This document shows, in pieces, positions 26,210-38,065 of a DNA stretch of 64,000 bases. Each line of letters opens with the position of its first letter. Positions within the stretch are counted from its first letter, which is position 1. The stretch is from Tepidiphilus margaritifer DSM 15129. Its GTDB lineage: Bacteria > Pseudomonadota > Gammaproteobacteria > Burkholderiales > Rhodocyclaceae. Below the pieces are notes generated by a model, which worked only from the letters and a program-made list of their open reading frames with translations, was not told where the DNA came from and searched no databases. The DNA is taken from the NCBI RefSeq assembly GCF_000425565.1, contig NZ_AUDR01000018.1:1-64000 (forward strand), in the 5' to 3' direction. The translations under genes and the position numbers were made by a program.

Positions 26210-26806
26210 TCATTCTTTTTCCGCGGGCATGGAGATCACCCGCAACCGCTCGCTCGCCTTCACTTTCACCTGCTCGGCCGGATCGAGATGGCGCACGTCC
26301 TTGCGCTTGCGCAGCGTCAGGCTCACCGCCGCCACCATCGCCACCAACAACACCAAGGCCGCGATCTCGAACGGATAGGCATAGACGGTATAGAGCACCC
26401 GACCGATGTCGGCGGTGTTGCTCGCATCCGCCGGCAAGGGCGCCGGTGCCGGCCATTTACGGAAAAAGTCGCCCGTGAGCACCAGCACCATCTCGACCAC
26501 CAACACCGCCGCGACCAGCAAGCCCAGCGGAAGATTCGACCAAAACCCTTCGCGCAGGCGATCGACGTTGATGTCGAGCATCATCACGACGAAGAGGAAG
26601 AGCACCATCACGGCGCCCACATAGACGAGCACGAGGGCGATGGCCAGGAATTCCGCCTCGAGCAAAAGCCAGATCGCTGCCGAGGAGAAAAAGGCGAGTA
26701 CCAGAAAGAGCGCGGCATGCACCGGGTTGCGCACCACGATCACGCCCAGGGCCGCGGCCACTGCGATCGCCCCGAAGAGGTAGAACACGACGGTTTGGAA
26801 TTCCAT
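26210..26806 (-). CDS. nuoJ: NADH-quinone oxidoreductase subunit J
   Basis: A 198-residue, five-helix membrane subunit of complex [18 protein letters not shown] and the TM3 segment [17 protein letters not shown] (with the pi-bulge region) are the most conserved parts of NuoJ. The start [12 protein letters not shown] at 26806 is the family start; the same frame stays open upstream through nuoI but that is not coding. 19 bases from nuoI, 13 from nuoK. Confidence 0.96.
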   Translation of the reverse strand: MEFQTVVFYLFGAIAVAAALGVIVVRNPVHAALFLVLAFFSSAAIWLLLEAEFLAIALVLVYVGAVMVLFLFVVMMLDINVDRLREGFWSNLPLGLLVAAVLVVEMVLVLTGDFFRKWPAPAPLPADASNTADIGRVLYTVYAYPFEIAALVLLVAMVAAVSLTLRKRKDVRHLDPAEQVKVKASERLRVISMPAEKE

Positions 26807-26825
26807 GACCTGTCCTTTTCCCGTC

Positions 26826-27311
26826 TCAACGATACTTCGCGTCGGCTGCCCGGTCGGCGGCGATCTGTGCTTCGTACTTGTCGCCCACCGCCAGCAGCAT
26901 CTGCTTGGTGTAATAGAGGTCGCCGCGCTGCTCGCCGTGGTACTCGAACACCCGCGTCTCGACGATGGCATCCACTGGGCAAGCCTCCTCGCAGAAACCG
27001 CAGAAGATGCACTTGGTGAGATCGATGTCGTAGCGCGTGGTGCGGCGCGACCCGTCGGCGCGCGGCTCGGCCTCGATGGTGATGGCCATGGCCGGACAAA
27101 TCGCTTCGCACAGTTTGCAGGCGATGCAGCGCTCCTCGCCATTGGGATAGCGACGCAACGCGTGCAATCCCCGGAAACGGGGACTCTGCGGCGTACGCTC
27201 TTCTGGATATTGCACCGTGATCTTGCGGGCAAAGAAATGCCGCCCGGTCACGGCGAGCCCCTTGAAGAGCTCTTTCAGGAACAAGGTTCCGATCAGGTTG
27301 TGCGCGCCCAT
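26826..27311 (-). CDS. nuoI: NADH-quinone oxidoreductase subunit I (two 4Fe-4S)
   Basis: A 161-residue ferredoxin-type subunit in the hydrophilic arm of complex I. Two classical CxxCxxCxxxCP motifs are at Cys62/65/68/72 and Cys101/104/107/111, binding clusters N6a and N6b, which pass electrons toward NuoB. An N-terminal amphipathic helix precedes them. Length is normal. Confidence 0.98.
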   Translation of the reverse strand: MGAHNLIGTLFLKELFKGLAVTGRHFFARKITVQYPEERTPQSPRFRGLHALRRYPNGEERCIACKLCEAICPAMAITIEAEPRADGSRRTTRYDIDLTKCIFCGFCEEACPVDAIVETRVFEYHGEQRGDLYYTKQMLLAVGDKYEAQIAADRAADAKYR

Positions 27312-27324
27312 CGTATGATTCTCC

Positions 27325-28377
27325 TCAGCGCCAGATCGACAGCGGCGACAACATCCACACCGTCACCACGAACAGCCAGATCAGGGTGATCGGCACGAAG
27401 ACCTTCCAACCCAAGCGCATGATCTGGTCGTAACGGAACCGCGGGAAGGTGGCGCGGAACCACAGGAAGAGGAAGAGGAAGACCGCTGCCTTGATGACCA
27501 GCCAGTGCAGGCCGTCGGGCAGGAATCCCACCGGCGAGAGCCAGCCGCCGAAGAAGAAGATCGAGGTAAGGAAAGAAACCAGGATCATGTTGGCGTATTC
27601 GGCGAGGAAGAAGAGCGCGAACGCCATCCCCGAATACTCCACCATGTGCCCAGCAACGATCTCGGATTCCCCCTCGACCACGTCGAACGGAGCGCGGTTC
27701 GTCTCGGCCACGCCCGAGATGAAGTACACCACCGCGAGCGGCAGGAGCGGCAGCCAGTTCCAGGAAAGGAATCCCAGACCCATCTGCGCGAATCGCCCCT
27801 GCGCCTGCGAATGGACGATGTCCTGGAAATTAAGGCTACCGGCGATGAGCAGCACGCAGATGAGCGCAAAGCCCATCGCCACCTCGTAGGAGACCATCTG
27901 CGCCGAGGCGCGCATCGCCCCGAGGAAAGGGTACTTGGAGTTCGAGGCCCAGCCGGCGATGATGATGCCGTAGACTTCGAGCGAGGTGACCGCGAGCAGG
28001 AAGAGCACGCCGGCATTCATGTTCGCGATCCACATCCCCTCGCCATAGGGAATCGCCACCCAGGCAAGCAGGGCGGGCGTGAGCGCCATGATCGGCCCGA
28101 TCACGTACAGCCCCTTGTTCGCCTGCGAGGGGAAGATCACTTCCTTGAAGAGGAGCTTCAGGGCATCGGCGATCGGCTGCAGCCAGCCCTTGGGACCGAC
28201 CCGGTTCGGCCCGATGCGCACCTGCATGTAGCCGATGATCTTGCGCTCGGCAAAGGTCAGGTAGGCCACGGCCAGCATCAGGGGGATGAGGAGCACGACG
28301 ATCTTCAAAAGCACCCAGACCGCCGGCCAAGCTGGGCCGAACCATGCCGCGAGGGTTTGCCAAGTCGATTCCATCAT
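27325..28377 (-). CDS. nuoH: NADH-quinone oxidoreductase subunit H
   Basis: A 350-residue membrane subunit that forms the quinone cavity with NuoB and NuoD. Conserved motifs are [20 protein letters not shown] (about 44-63), [14 protein letters not shown] and [16 protein letters not shown], the last with the acidic residues of the so-called E-channel. Eight hydrophobic segments. The first of two adjacent ATGs overlaps the nuoG stop. Confidence 0.98.
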   Translation of the reverse strand: MMESTWQTLAAWFGPAWPAVWVLLKIVVLLIPLMLAVAYLTFAERKIIGYMQVRIGPNRVGPKGWLQPIADALKLLFKEVIFPSQANKGLYVIGPIMALTPALLAWVAIPYGEGMWIANMNAGVLFLLAVTSLEVYGIIIAGWASNSKYPFLGAMRASAQMVSYEVAMGFALICVLLIAGSLNFQDIVHSQAQGRFAQMGLGFLSWNWLPLLPLAVVYFISGVAETNRAPFDVVEGESEIVAGHMVEYSGMAFALFFLAEYANMILVSFLTSIFFFGGWLSPVGFLPDGLHWLVIKAAVFLFLFLWFRATFPRFRYDQIMRLGWKVFVPITLIWLFVVTVWMLSPLSIWR

Positions 28378-30686
28378 GCACGCTCCACGCTCAGCACCGC
28401 CCACGGCTGTCCCGCCTGGGCGAACACCCCGTCCAAGGCCAGCAACACGGCGCCCGGCGGCACGCCGGCATCCAGCGCCGCCTCGGCCACACACCCCGCC
28501 CCCAAGCCAATCCGATCTCCTTCGGCCACCTTCAACACCCGGGCCGTATCCGGATGCAGGCGCGCCATGCGCAGACGGCGCGATTCCGCCGTCTGCTGCA
28601 GCGGCGGGGAACGGCGCACGATCGGATCACGCGCGTAAGGATGCGCGAGCGGGATGCGCTCCAGCCCTTCGCCGGCGGACCGCGCCGCGGCAGTGAAACC
28701 GGAAGCACCGCTGCGCGCGAGCCGCGCCTGCCAGCCCTCCGGCAGCGCTTCGGCCTTCACCTCTTCCGAGCTCTGCTGGGAGAATCCGGCGAATCCGAGC
28801 ATCGCACCGATGGCGCGCAGCACTTTCCACCCCGGCCGCGTCTCCCCTTTGGGGCGCACCACGGCGGTGAAGGACTGCGCCATCCCTGCGAGATTGACGA
28901 AAGTGCCGGACGTCTCGGTGAAGGGCGCCACCGGCAGCAGCACGTCGGCACGGGCACGTAACGCCTCTCCGGCATAGGACGTGAGGGCCACCACCGTGCG
29001 GGCACGCTCGAAAGCCGCCTGGGCTGCCATCTCGTCAGCAAAGTCTTCCGGCTCCAAGTGCAGCAACAGGTAGGCCGAGCGCGGCTGCGCGAGCGAAGCG
29101 AGTGCCGTCTCGGCACCGACCGCCCCCACGAGCTGCGCCCCGACGGCATTCGCCCCGGCCGGCAACCAGCCGAGCGTCGCGCCGGAAATCTGGGCCAATT
29201 CCGTGGCAAGGGATTCGATCGCTGCCGCATCCGGATGCGCCAGGGCGAGCGCCCCGAGCCAGATCGCTCGCCGCTCACCCGAGAGCAGCTGCTGAGCGAT
29301 CGCCCGTTCCGCTTCATTGGGCGCAGCAGCCTCTCCGGCTACGCTCGGCACCGCCACGCCTTTCGCTTCGGCCGCGGCACGCACCACGGCAGCAAGACGG
29401 GCGACGAATTCACTGGGTTTGGCCACGAGCCGCGGCGCGACCGGCAGGCGCCAGTCGTCGGCGACGAAATCGAGCGCGGCCACCTTGAGCCCGCGTTTGG
29501 CCGCCTGGCGCACGCGGTGCGCGAGGAGCGGCAGTTCCTGGCGCAAGGCGGAGCCGATCACGAAGAGGCGATCGAGTGCTGCGACGTCGGCATACTCCAT
29601 GCCGAGCCAGGCGGCAGCGCCGCGGGCGGCATCGGCCCTGGCATCCAGCCGATCGGGACGCGCATCGATCAACCCCACCCCCAAAGCCTCACCCAGGCGC
29701 TTGAGCAGATGGAGCTCCTCGACGGTGGCCATGGGGTGCGCAAGGAAGGCCACCTGCCGTGCCCCCTCCTCGTCGATGACGCTCTTGAGGCGATTGACCG
29801 CCACTTCGAGCGCCGTCGCCCAATCGACTTCGACCCATTGGCCGTCGCGTTTGACGAGCGGGCTCGTGAGCCGGTCGGCCGCTTCGAGCCCGGGATAGGC
29901 GAAACGGTCGCGGTCGGAGAGCCAGCATTCGTTGATCGCTTCGGTATCGAGCGGCAGCACCCGCTTGACCACGTCGTGGCGCGACTGCACGATCAGGTTG
30001 GAACCGAAACCGTCGTGCGGGCTCACCGAGCGGCGGCGGGTGAGTTCCCAGGTACGCGCGCGGTAGAGGAAGGGTTTGGACGTCAGCGCCCCGACCGGGC
30101 AGAGGTCGATGATGTTGCCCGAGAGCTCAGAGTCGATCGTACGCCCGAGGAAGGGCATGATCTCGGCCCGCTCGCCGCGGAACGCCTGCCCCATCTCCTG
30201 GTAGCCGCCGATCTCGTCGAGAAAGCGCACGCAGCGGGTACAGTTGATGCAGCGCGTCATGAACGTCTGCACCAAGGGGCCGAGGTCTTTTTCGTGCACC
30301 ACGCGCTTTTCTTCGTCGTAGCGCGAGGCGCCCTGACCATAGCCCACGGCCAGATCCTGCAGCTGGCATTCACCCCCCTGGTCGCAGATCGGACAGTCGA
30401 GAGGGTGATTGATGAGGAGGAACTCCATCACTCCTTTCTGCGCCTTCACCGCCGCCGGCGAATGTGTATACACCTTCATGCCGTTGGTGGCAGGCGTGGC
30501 GCAGGCCGGTAGCGGCTTGGGTGCCTTTTCCACTTGAACCAGACACATGCGGCAGTTGGCGGCGATCGACAGTTTCTTGTGGTAGCAGAAGTGCGGGATG
30601 TAGATCCCCAGCTTCTTCGCCGCATCCATCACGGTACTGCCGTCGTCGACCTGGACCGGCTTCCCGTCGATTTCGAGTTCTAGCAT
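28374..30686 (-). CDS. nuoG: NADH-quinone oxidoreductase subunit G
   Basis: A 770-residue iron-sulfur subunit of complex I. The N-terminal 2Fe-2S ferredoxin domain has Cys34, 45, 48 and 62. The [15 protein letters not shown] segment has the H/C ligands of N5, and CINCTRC begins the next 4Fe-4S set. The rest (about 215-770) is a molybdopterin-oxidoreductase-like domain that no longer binds molybdenum in complex I; here its final third is Ala-rich and diverges, as is common. It overlaps nuoF by 7 bases and nuoH by 4. Confidence 0.97.
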   Translation of the reverse strand: MLELEIDGKPVQVDDGSTVMDAAKKLGIYIPHFCYHKKLSIAANCRMCLVQVEKAPKPLPACATPATNGMKVYTHSPAAVKAQKGVMEFLLINHPLDCPICDQGGECQLQDLAVGYGQGASRYDEEKRVVHEKDLGPLVQTFMTRCINCTRCVRFLDEIGGYQEMGQAFRGERAEIMPFLGRTIDSELSGNIIDLCPVGALTSKPFLYRARTWELTRRRSVSPHDGFGSNLIVQSRHDVVKRVLPLDTEAINECWLSDRDRFAYPGLEAADRLTSPLVKRDGQWVEVDWATALEVAVNRLKSVIDEEGARQVAFLAHPMATVEELHLLKRLGEALGVGLIDARPDRLDARADAARGAAAWLGMEYADVAALDRLFVIGSALRQELPLLAHRVRQAAKRGLKVAALDFVADDWRLPVAPRLVAKPSEFVARLAAVVRAAAEAKGVAVPSVAGEAAAPNEAERAIAQQLLSGERRAIWLGALALAHPDAAAIESLATELAQISGATLGWLPAGANAVGAQLVGAVGAETALASLAQPRSAYLLLHLEPEDFADEMAAQAAFERARTVVALTSYAGEALRARADVLLPVAPFTETSGTFVNLAGMAQSFTAVVRPKGETRPGWKVLRAIGAMLGFAGFSQQSSEEVKAEALPEGWQARLARSGASGFTAAARSAGEGLERIPLAHPYARDPIVRRSPPLQQTAESRRLRMARLHPDTARVLKVAEGDRIGLGAGCVAEAALDAGVPPGAVLLALDGVFAQAGQPWAVLSVERA

Positions 30687-31999
30687 GACGGCCCCACGTA
30701 GATTTCACTTCCCGCCCGCTGCACTTCGGGCGGCACCAGACACTGCTTGTGCTCGATGTGATACTCGAATTCGCTGCGGAAGTGCTTGATGAAACTCTGC
30801 ACCGGCATCGAAGCGGCATCGCCCAGGGCGCAGATGGTACGCCCCATGATGTTGCCGGTGACCGATTCGAGCAGCGCGAGATCTTCGGGCCGCCCCTGTC
30901 CGTGCTCGATGCGATGCACGACGCGATAGAGCCAACCGGTACCCTCGCGGCACGGGGTGCATTGCCCGCAGGATTCTTCGAAATAGAAGTAGGAGAGGCG
31001 CTCCAGGGCCTTGACCATGCAGGTGGTCTCGTCCATCACGATCACCGCGCCCGAACCGAGCATGGAGCCGGCCTTGGAAATGGAATCGTAATCCATCGTG
31101 CACTGCATCATGATCTCGGCCGGCAGCACTGGGGCCGAAGAACCCCCCGGAATCACCGCCTTGAGCTTGCGACCGCCGCGCACGCCGCCGGCCATCTCCA
31201 GCAGCTCGGCGAACGGCGTCCCCAGAGGCACCTCGTAGTTGCCGGGACGGTTGACGTGGCCGGATACCGAGAAGATCTTCGTGCCGCCGTTGTTGGGCTT
31301 GCCGAGGTTGAGGAAGGCTTCGCCGCCCATCTGGAGGATGAAGGGAACGGAGGCGAAGGTCTCGGTGTTGTTGATGGTGGTGGGTTTGCCGTAGAGGCCG
31401 AAGCTCGCCGGGAAAGGCGGCTTGAAGCGCGGCTGACCTTTCTTGCCTTCGATCGATTCGAGCAGCGCCGTTTCCTCACCGCAGATGTAGGCGCCGTAGC
31501 CGTGATGGGCGTAGAGGTCGAAGGAGAAATCGCTGCCGAGGATGTTCTCGCCGAGGTAGCCGGCGGCGCGAGCCTCCTCGAGCGCCTCTTCGAAGCGCAA
31601 ATAGACTTCGAAAATTTCACCGTGGATGTAGTTGTAGCCGCGCCGGCATCCCATGGCGTAGCCCGCGATGATCATGCCCTCGATGACGGCGTGCGGGTTG
31701 TAGCGCAGGATATCGCGATCCTTGAAGGTACCCGGCTCGCCCTCGTCGGAGTTACAGACGACATATTTCTCACCGGGGAACTGCCGGGGCATGAAACTCC
31801 ATTTCAGCCCCGTGGGGAATCCGGCGCCGCCACGACCGCGCAAACCGGAAGCCTTGACTTCCTGGATCACCTGCTCCGGCGGCACCTTGTCCGTGAGGAG
31901 CCGGCGCAAGGCCGAATAGCCGCCGCGCGCCTCGTAGTCTTTGAGCCGCCAGGTGCGGTCGCCGTCGAGTCCCTTGAGGATCAGTCCTTGCGCGCTCAT
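30680..31999 (-). CDS. nuoF: NADH-quinone oxidoreductase subunit F (NADH/FMN)
   Basis: A 439-residue flavoprotein that oxidises NADH. The glycine-rich [16 protein letters not shown] (NADH site), [18 protein letters not shown] (FMN site) and [13 protein letters not shown]-like [15 protein letters not shown] are present. [11 protein letters not shown] gives three of the four ligands for cluster N3, with a further cysteine downstream in [17 protein letters not shown] start overlaps the nuoE stop. Confidence 0.98.
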   Translation of the reverse strand: MSAQGLILKGLDGDRTWRLKDYEARGGYSALRRLLTDKVPPEQVIQEVKASGLRGRGGAGFPTGLKWSFMPRQFPGEKYVVCNSDEGEPGTFKDRDILRYNPHAVIEGMIIAGYAMGCRRGYNYIHGEIFEVYLRFEEALEEARAAGYLGENILGSDFSFDLYAHHGYGAYICGEETALLESIEGKKGQPRFKPPFPASFGLYGKPTTINNTETFASVPFILQMGGEAFLNLGKPNNGGTKIFSVSGHVNRPGNYEVPLGTPFAELLEMAGGVRGGRKLKAVIPGGSSAPVLPAEIMMQCTMDYDSISKAGSMLGSGAVIVMDETTCMVKALERLSYFYFEESCGQCTPCREGTGWLYRVVHRIEHGQGRPEDLALLESVTGNIMGRTICALGDAASMPVQSFIKHFRSEFEYHIEHKQCLVPPEVQRAGSEIYVGPSC

Positions 32000-32475
32000 T
32001 TGGCCCTCAGCTGCTCGATGAGCTGGTCGATTTTTTCCTTCGTCATCCAGCTGCACATGTGGTGGTTGTTGACGAGCATCACCGGAGCATCGCCGCAGGC
32101 GCCCATGCACTCCCCTTCCTTGAGCGTGAAGAGGCCATCGGGCGTGGTCTCGCCGAAGTCGATGCCGAGCTTCTCTTTGAGATACTCGGCAGCACTGACC
32201 CCACCCGAGAGGGCGCACGGCAGGTTGGTGCACACGGTGATCTTGTGCTTGCCCACCGGCTCGAGATCGTACATGTTGTAGAAGGTGGCCACTTCATAGG
32301 CGGCTACCGGCGGGATCTCGAGATAGTTGGCGACGAATTCGATCGTCTCCGGGGCGAGCCACCCCTTCTCCTCCTGCGCGATGCGCAGCGCCGCCATCAC
32401 CGCCGAGCGCTTCTGGCCTTCGGGGTATTTGGCGATTTCGCGATCGATTTTTGCGAGCGACTCTTGACTCAACAT
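31996..32475 (-). CDS. nuoE: NADH-quinone oxidoreductase subunit E (2Fe-2S)
   Basis: A 159-residue thioredoxin-fold subunit of the NADH module. The 2Fe-2S cluster N1a ligands are Cys82, Cys87, Cys123 and Cys127 (spacing CxxxxC and CxxxC). The N-terminal helical bundle and [15 protein letters not shown] are typical. Length is normal. Confidence 0.98.
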   Translation of the reverse strand: MLSQESLAKIDREIAKYPEGQKRSAVMAALRIAQEEKGWLAPETIEFVANYLEIPPVAAYEVATFYNMYDLEPVGKHKITVCTNLPCALSGGVSAAEYLKEKLGIDFGETTPDGLFTLKEGECMGACGDAPVMLVNNHHMCSWMTKEKIDQLIEQLRAK

Positions 32476-32495
32476 GGTCGTGCGTTCTCCCCGTC

Positions 32496-33749
32496 TCAGC
32501 GATCGATCTCGCCGAAGACGATGTCCATGGTCCCGATGATCGCCACCACGTCGGCGATGAGATGCCCCCGCGCCATGCGATCCATCGCCGAGAGGTGTGC
32601 GAAACCCGGCGCGCGCAACTTGACGCGGTAAGGTTTGTTGGCGCCGTCGGAGACGGCATAGACGCCGAATTCGCCTTTGGGATGCTCGACCGCGGCATAG
32701 ACCTCACCCGGCGGCACGTGGATCCCCTCGGTCATCAGCTTGAAGTGGTGGATGAGTTCCTCCATGCCCGACTTCATTTTTTCACGCCGAGGCGGAGCGA
32801 CCTTGTGGTTGTCGGTGATCACCGGGCCGGGATTCTTGCGCAGCCAGTCGATGCATTGCTTGATGATGCGATTCGACTGACGCATCTCTTCCATGCGCAC
32901 CAGATAGCGGTCGTAGCAATCGCCATTGGTGCCCACGGGGATGTCGAATTCGAGCTGGTCGTAGACCTCGTAGGGCTGCTTCTTGCGCAGGTCCCAGGCC
33001 ACACCGGATCCACGCAACATGGGCCCGGTGAAGCCCCAGGCGAGCGCCTGCTCGGGCGAAACCACGCCGACGCCCACCGTGCGCTGCTTCCAGATGCGGT
33101 TGTCGGTGAGCAGTTCGTGATAATCGTCGAGGTATTTGGGGAATCGCTCGGTGAAATCTTCGAGAAAATCGAGCAACGACCCCTCGCGGTTGCGATTGAG
33201 CTCGCGCACGCGTTTCTCGTCCTTGTATTTGCTCACCTGATACTTCGGCATCTGATCGGGCAGGTCGCGATAGACGCCGCCCGGCCGATAATAGGCCGCG
33301 TGCATGCGCGCACCGGAGACCGCCTCGTACGCATCCATGAGGTCTTCGCGCTCGCGGAAGGTGTAGAGCACCATCGTCATCGCGCCGATGTCGAGCGCGT
33401 GCGTGCCAATGTTGAGCAGGTGATTGAGGATGCGCGTGATCTCGTCGAACATCACCCGGATGTATTGGGCGCGAATCGGTACCTCGATACCCAGCAGCCG
33501 CTCGATGGCCATGCAGTAGGCGTGCTCGTTGCACATCATCGAGACGTAGTCCAGCCGGTCCATGTAGGGGACCGACTGCACCCAGGTGCGCGTTTCCGCG
33601 AGTTTCTCGGTGCCACGGTGCAACAAGCCGATGTGGGGATCGGCGCGCTCGACGACTTCGCCGTCGAGCTCGAGGATGAGCCGCAACACGCCGTGCGCGG
33701 AAGGGTGCTGCGGGCCGAAGTTGATCGTGTAGTTGCGAATCTCAGCCAT
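32496..33749 (-). CDS. nuoD: NADH-quinone oxidoreductase subunit D
   Basis: A 417-residue subunit related to the large subunit of NiFe hydrogenases. It forms the quinone-binding pocket. [17 protein letters not shown] holds the conserved His region, and the C-terminal DIVFGEIDR is invariant. nuoC and nuoD are separate genes, unlike the E. coli fusion. Start MAEIRNYT at 33749 overlaps the nuoC end by 8 bases. Confidence 0.98.
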   Translation of the reverse strand: MAEIRNYTINFGPQHPSAHGVLRLILELDGEVVERADPHIGLLHRGTEKLAETRTWVQSVPYMDRLDYVSMMCNEHAYCMAIERLLGIEVPIRAQYIRVMFDEITRILNHLLNIGTHALDIGAMTMVLYTFREREDLMDAYEAVSGARMHAAYYRPGGVYRDLPDQMPKYQVSKYKDEKRVRELNRNREGSLLDFLEDFTERFPKYLDDYHELLTDNRIWKQRTVGVGVVSPEQALAWGFTGPMLRGSGVAWDLRKKQPYEVYDQLEFDIPVGTNGDCYDRYLVRMEEMRQSNRIIKQCIDWLRKNPGPVITDNHKVAPPRREKMKSGMEELIHHFKLMTEGIHVPPGEVYAAVEHPKGEFGVYAVSDGANKPYRVKLRAPGFAHLSAMDRMARGHLIADVVAIIGTMDIVFGEIDR

Positions 33750-34344
33750 GGTCGACGTCCCCGTAGTGGGCTTCACGCACGATGCGCGGTGCATTGACGC
33801 GCGGCTCGATCGTGACGGGTTGGTAGATCACGCGGCGCAAATGGGGATCGTAGCGCATTTCGACATGACCGCTCACGGGGAAATCCTTGCGTAGCGGATG
33901 TCCCACGAAGCCATAGTCGGTGAGGATGCGCCGCAGGTCCGGGTGCCCTTCGAAGAGGATGCCGAAGAGGTCGAACGCCTCACGCTCATACCAGTCGACG
34001 CTGGGCCAGATCTCGATCAGGGAAGGGATCACGGGAAATTCGTCGTCTTCGGCAAAGACCTTGACGCGCAGACGCACGTTGTGCTGCAAGGACAGCAGAT
34101 GTACGGCCACGGCGAAACGGCGACCAGGCCAGGGACGGTTGCCATAGCCGGAATAATCCAGACCGGAGAGGTCGATGAGCTGCTCGAACGCCAGATCGGG
34201 ATGATCCCGCAGGAGCCCGGCCACGGCGAGGTAGTCGGCGACAGCCACGCGCAGCGTGACTTCGCCTCGATCGACGAGCACCTCGAGTGCTCTGTCACCG
34301 AGCACCTCCTGGAGGGTTTGCGCCAAACGTTCGATGCGACTCAT
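33742..34344 (-). CDS. nuoC: NADH-quinone oxidoreductase subunit C
   Basis: A 200-residue subunit of the peripheral arm (30 kDa family). The signature [20 protein letters not shown] and the following [17 protein letters not shown] are intact. The last residues lie in the nuoD start. Length is normal. Confidence 0.97.
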   Translation of the reverse strand: MSRIERLAQTLQEVLGDRALEVLVDRGEVTLRVAVADYLAVAGLLRDHPDLAFEQLIDLSGLDYSGYGNRPWPGRRFAVAVHLLSLQHNVRLRVKVFAEDDEFPVIPSLIEIWPSVDWYEREAFDLFGILFEGHPDLRRILTDYGFVGHPLRKDFPVSGHVEMRYDPHLRRVIYQPVTIEPRVNAPRIVREAHYGDVDHG

Positions 34345-34359
34345 ACTCGTCTCCGGGAC

Positions 34360-34836
34360 TCAGCGCGCGATGGTCAAAGTGCGTTTGATCTTGTTCTGCA
34401 GCTGAATGATGCCATAGAGCAGCGCCTCGGCCGTGGGCGGGCAGCCCGGGACGTAAATGTCCACCGGCACGATGCGGTCACAGCCGCGCACCACCGAGTA
34501 TGAATAGTGGTAGTAGCCGCCGCCGTTGGCGCAGGAGCCCATGGAGATCACCCAGCGCGGCTCGGGCATCTGGTCGTAGACCTTGCGCAGCGCCGGCGCC
34601 ATCTTGTTGCACAGCGTGCCGGCGACGATCATCACGTCGGACTGGCGCGGACTGGGGCGGAAGACGACGCCGAAACGATCGAGATCGTAGCGCGAGCAAC
34701 CGGCGTGGATCATTTCGACGGCGCAGCAGGCCAGACCGAAGGTCATGGGCCACAGCGACCCGGTACGGGTCCAGTTGATGATCGTATCGAGCGAAGTGGT
34801 AAGAAACCCTTCGCGCATGACCCCTTCGATGCTCAT
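34360..34836 (-). CDS. nuoB: NADH-quinone oxidoreductase subunit B (cluster N2)
   Basis: A 158-residue subunit that carries the terminal 4Fe-4S cluster N2, which reduces quinone. The ligands are the tandem Cys37-Cys38, Cys102 and Cys132, all in canonical context ([31 protein letters not shown]). Length is normal. Confidence 0.98.
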   Translation of the reverse strand: MSIEGVMREGFLTTSLDTIINWTRTGSLWPMTFGLACCAVEMIHAGCSRYDLDRFGVVFRPSPRQSDVMIVAGTLCNKMAPALRKVYDQMPEPRWVISMGSCANGGGYYHYSYSVVRGCDRIVPVDIYVPGCPPTAEALLYGIIQLQNKIKRTLTIAR

Positions 34837-34840
34837 CGTT

Positions 34841-35215
34841 TCACTCCCAGTCGAGCGCCCCGTTCTTCCACTCGACGATATAACCGATCACCAGCACTGC
34901 CAGGAAGACCATGACGGTGCCGAACACGTAGAGCGCATGCGATCCTTCGGCGATCATCTCTTTGAAAACCACCGCCCAGGGAAAGAGAAAGGCGATTTCG
35001 AGATCGAACAGAATAAAGAGGATCGCGATCAGATAGTAGCGGACATCGAAGCGGATACGTGCGTCTTCGAAAGGCTCGAAGCCGCACTCATAGGGCGAGA
35101 GTTTTTCCGGATCGGGCCGCCGGGGACCGAGCAGCCAACCAAGCAGCACCGGCACCATGCTAAAGAGCAAGGCAACGATGAGAAACACGAAAACCGGGAA
35201 ATAATTCTCGATCAT
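34841..35215 (-). CDS. nuoA: NADH-quinone oxidoreductase subunit A
   Basis: A 124-residue, three-helix membrane subunit. The loop [19 protein letters not shown], with the cysteine and glutamates, is the NuoA signature. It is the first gene of the nuo operon, with a candidate promoter in the 160 bases upstream. Confidence 0.97.
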   Translation of the reverse strand: MIENYFPVFVFLIVALLFSMVPVLLGWLLGPRRPDPEKLSPYECGFEPFEDARIRFDVRYYLIAILFILFDLEIAFLFPWAVVFKEMIAEGSHALYVFGTVMVFLAVLVIGYIVEWKNGALDWE

Positions 35216-35256
35216 GATGACCCCTTGGCTGCCCCGTTCGCCAGAAACACGGCCTC

Positions 35257-35286
35257 ATGATAGCGCAAAAACGCACCACCCGTCAG
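35257..35286 (-). promoter_or_regulatory. candidate promoter of the nuo operon
   Basis: On the minus strand CTGACG, an 18-base spacer and TATCAT lie about 42 bases before the nuoA ATG. Match to consensus is moderate. A TATGATAAATAAATAA-like AT-rich patch 50-70 bases further upstream could hold another promoter. Confidence 0.35.
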
Positions 35287-35347
35287 AAGCTCGGCAAACG
35301 AAACCCGGTGCCGTTGTCGTTATTTATTTATCATAGATTCGGCGAAA

Positions 35348-35374
35348 AAAAAGCAGCGGAATCAGCTGCTTTTT
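35348..35374 (-). terminator. rho-independent terminator after tRNA-Leu
   Basis: Read on the minus strand, AAAAAGCAGC and GCTGCTTTTT form a stem around a 7-base loop, then further T. It sits 2 bases past the tRNA CCA and separates the tRNA/secG transcript from nuoA. Confidence 0.8.
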
Positions 35375-35376
35375 CC

Positions 35377-35461
35377 TGGTGCCGACGGTGAGACTCGAAC
35401 TCACACGGCTTGCGCCACCACCCCCTCAAGATGGCGTGTCTACCAATTCCACCACGTCGGC
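35377..35461 (-). tRNA. tRNA-Leu (anticodon GAG)
   Basis: The minus strand starts GCCGACG, pairing with CGTCGGC before discriminator A and an encoded CCA. The anticodon arm CCATC / TTGAGGG / GGTGG gives GAG. A long variable arm is present. 85 bases including CCA. tRNA-Leu next to secG is a common proteobacterial arrangement. Confidence 0.95.
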
Positions 35462-35476
35462 TTGCGTAGTTCGCGA

Positions 35477-35504
35477 ATTATAGCGGAAGCCCGCCTTTTT
35501 GCAA
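35477..35504 (-). promoter_or_regulatory. sigma70 promoter of tRNA-Leu
   Basis: On the minus strand TTGCAA, a 16-base spacer and a perfect TATAAT end about 16 bases before the tRNA 5' end. It lies in the gap behind secG, so the tRNA has its own strong promoter. Confidence 0.65.
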
Positions 35505-35513
35505 GCCCTCTCT

Positions 35514-35867
35514 TTACTGCGGCACGGCCGGCGCCTGGGAAGGGGCAGGAACAGAAGGAGCCGACGGTTGCGGCACTGCTTCCACGGGGGCGCTCTGCAT
35601 GATGCTCCCCTGCCCTTCGACGGTACGGTGGCTCGCGAGATAAGTGAGCGTGAGGCTCGTCAAAAAGAAGAGCGTGGCAAGCACCGCGGTGGTGCGGCTG
35701 AGGAAATTCGCCCCGCCACTTGCCCCGAAGAGGCTTGCCGAGGATCCTCCGCCAAAGGCGGCGCCCGCGTCGGCCCCTTTGCCCCGTTGCAGCAACACCA
35801 GCGCGATGAGCGCCACGGCGATGATGACATGGATCGTCAGCACGACGGAAAACCAGAGTCCAGACAT
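35514..35867 (-). CDS. secG: protein translocase subunit SecG
   Basis: A 117-residue small inner-membrane protein of the SecYEG translocon. Two transmembrane segments (about 5-24 and 57-77) flank the conserved loop [18 protein letters not shown] then [12 protein letters not shown]. The C-terminus is a Pro/Ala/Ser-rich tail, as usual in betaproteobacteria. 11 bases from tpiA. Confidence 0.96.
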   Translation of the reverse strand: MSGLWFSVVLTIHVIIAVALIALVLLQRGKGADAGAAFGGGSSASLFGASGGANFLSRTTAVLATLFFLTSLTLTYLASHRTVEGQGSIMQSAPVEAVPQPSAPSVPAPSQAPAVPQ

Positions 35868-35878
35868 GATTCGTTCCC

Positions 35879-36640
35879 TTATCCTCGAGCCACCGCGGCG
35901 CCGGCCGCCGCGACGATGGCGATGAATTCTTCGACGACACGCGAGGCCGCCCCGACGAGCGCGCCATCGCATCCCGACACGGCAAAGACTCCTTCGGCGT
36001 TGTCCGACTTGACGCTGCCGCCGTAGAGAATCGTGATGTCTTCAGGCGGCAGGCCCAACGCCGTGAGCCGTTCACGCAAGAAAGCGTGCGCCTCGGCGAT
36101 GTCCGCCGCGGCGGCGACACGCCCCGTGCCGATCGCCCACACCGGTTCGTAGGCGAACCAGGCACGGGAAAGCTTCTCCGGACCGAGCCGGGCAGCGAGC
36201 ACCGCCACTTGCCGGCCGAGTATCTCACACCAGCCGCCCGCCTCACGTTCGGCGAGCGTTTCGCCGACACAGACCACGGGCCGGATGTTCGCAGCCAACA
36301 AACGCTCGATTTTATCAGCAATCTGCTCGTCGGTCTCGGCGAAATACTGGCGTCGCTCCGAATGCCCGACGAGGGTATAACGGCAGCCGAATTCGGCAAG
36401 CATGCCGGCGTGCACTTCTCCCGTATAGGCCCCGGCACCGAAGGGGCTGACGTTTTGCGCTCCCCAGCCGATCGCCGTACCGTCCAGGACCGCCCTTGCC
36501 TGGGCGAGAAAAGGGAAAGGGACACAAATGCCCGCCTCGACGCCCTTTGCCGGCGGATGAGCGGCAAGCGCGGCGAGCAGAACGGCATTGCTTGCCGTAT
36601 CCCCCAACGATTTCCAGTTGCCGAGCACGATTTTCTTCAT
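35879..36640 (-). CDS. tpiA: triosephosphate isomerase
   Basis: A 253-residue glycolytic isomerase. The catalytic residues are Lys10 in GNWK, His93 in VGHSERR and Glu165 in [11 protein letters not shown]. The usual GNWKMNG reads GNWKSLG, a tolerated variation. Its start overlaps the glmM stop (ATGA), and secG follows, so it belongs to the ftsH-folP-glmM-tpiA-secG cluster. Confidence 0.97.
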   Translation of the reverse strand: MKKIVLGNWKSLGDTASNAVLLAALAAHPPAKGVEAGICVPFPFLAQARAVLDGTAIGWGAQNVSPFGAGAYTGEVHAGMLAEFGCRYTLVGHSERRQYFAETDEQIADKIERLLAANIRPVVCVGETLAEREAGGWCEILGRQVAVLAARLGPEKLSRAWFAYEPVWAIGTGRVAAAADIAEAHAFLRERLTALGLPPEDITILYGGSVKSDNAEGVFAVSGCDGALVGAASRVVEEFIAIVAAAGAAVARG

Positions 36641-38022
36641 GTCCTCTCCTCATGACGTATCGGCGTACGCCCGGCGGCCAGCGAATCCTCGACCGCGGCC
36701 ACGAGCATCTCGGCCCAATGCTGCACGAGCGATGCATCGCGCCCTTCCACCATGACGCGCAACAGCGGCTCCGTTCCTGAGGGACGCAAGAGGATGCGCC
36801 CTTCCGCGGCCAGTTCGTCCTCGGCTGCGCGACAAGCGGCAAGCACGCCGGGATGAGTCTGCCAATCGTAGCCGCGCGGCACGGGAACGTTGCGCAACAC
36901 TTGAGGATAGCGCACGAGGTCGGCACAGGCTTGCGCCAGGGTCTCGCCTCGCCGACGCAAGGCAGCGAGCACCTGCAGGGCGCTGACGATGCCATCGCCC
37001 GTGGTGTGGACCTCACGGCACAACAGATGCCCCGAACTCTCACCCCCGTAGGCCCATCCCCGCTCACGCAGCGCCTCGGCAACGTAGCGGTCACCGACCT
37101 TGGCGCGCACGAGCCGCACGCCGAGCCGCAGCAGGGCGTGTTCGAGCCCAAGATTCGTCATCAGCGTTCCGACCACACCTTCGATGGAAGTCCCGCCGAG
37201 TACGCGGTCACGCACGATCACATAAAGGAGCGCATCGCCATCGTAGAGACGCCCAGAGGCATCGGCCATGATCACCCGATCGCCGTCACCATCGAGCGCG
37301 ATGCCCAAGTCTGCCTCGTGCGTGCGGACCATGGCCTGCAGGTATTCGGGATGAGTCGCCCCGACACCCTCGTTGATGTTGAATCCATTGGGCTGATTGG
37401 CGAGCGCCACCACCTCGGCGCCCAATTCGTGGAACACCGCCGGAGCGACCTGATAGGCGGCGCCATGGGCGCAATCGAGCACCAGCCTCAAACCCTCGAG
37501 CGACATCGAGGAAGGAAAAGTGCTCTTGCAAAATTCGATGTAACGGCCCGCGGCGTCGTCCAGCCGTCGGGCCCGCCCCAGCTCGTGCGCCTCGCGGCAG
37601 ACGAGGGGCGCCTCGAGCGCCGATTCGATTTCGGCCTCCAATGCGTCGGGCAATTTCTCGCCATTCGGGCCAAAAAATTTGATCCCGTTGTCGGGATAGG
37701 GATTGTGCGAGGCGCTCACCACGATCCCGGCCTCCAACCGCAGGGCGCGGGTGAGATAAGCTACCCCCGGCGTGGGTAAAGGGCCACACAGCACCACGTC
37801 GACTCCGGCCGCCGACAAACCGGCCTCCAGCGCCGACTCGATCATGTAGCCGGAGATACGCGTATCCTTGCCGATGAGCACCGCCGGGCGTTTGGCGCCG
37901 CCTTGTCCCTGACGGGCGAGCACCCGTCCGGCAGCATGCCCCAGTTTGAGAACGAATTCCGGCGACATCAGCGGCTCACCGACGCGCGCGCGGATCCCGT
38001 CGGTACCGAAATAACGACCCAT
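36637..38022 (-). CDS. glmM: phosphoglucosamine mutase
   Basis: A 461-residue enzyme that makes glucosamine 1-phosphate for peptidoglycan and LPS precursors. The start [14 protein letters not shown] and the phosphoserine loop [16 protein letters not shown], with catalytic Ser105, are canonical, as is the metal loop DGDGDR. The C-terminal [15 protein letters not shown] binds the substrate phosphate. Length is slightly above the E. coli protein (445). Confidence 0.97.
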   Translation of the reverse strand: MGRYFGTDGIRARVGEPLMSPEFVLKLGHAAGRVLARQGQGGAKRPAVLIGKDTRISGYMIESALEAGLSAAGVDVVLCGPLPTPGVAYLTRALRLEAGIVVSASHNPYPDNGIKFFGPNGEKLPDALEAEIESALEAPLVCREAHELGRARRLDDAAGRYIEFCKSTFPSSMSLEGLRLVLDCAHGAAYQVAPAVFHELGAEVVALANQPNGFNINEGVGATHPEYLQAMVRTHEADLGIALDGDGDRVIMADASGRLYDGDALLYVIVRDRVLGGTSIEGVVGTLMTNLGLEHALLRLGVRLVRAKVGDRYVAEALRERGWAYGGESSGHLLCREVHTTGDGIVSALQVLAALRRRGETLAQACADLVRYPQVLRNVPVPRGYDWQTHPGVLAACRAAEDELAAEGRILLRPSGTEPLLRVMVEGRDASLVQHWAEMLVAAVEDSLAAGRTPIRHEERT

Positions 38023-38065
38023 TCTTACACCCTATGCTGCGCAGGGTGCGAATTGTCGCACGAAA

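Noticed and set aside
26807-27232. Upstream in-frame extension of nuoJ through nuoI
   Set aside because: The extension is in a non-coding frame of nuoI; NuoJ homologues start at the MEF at 26806.
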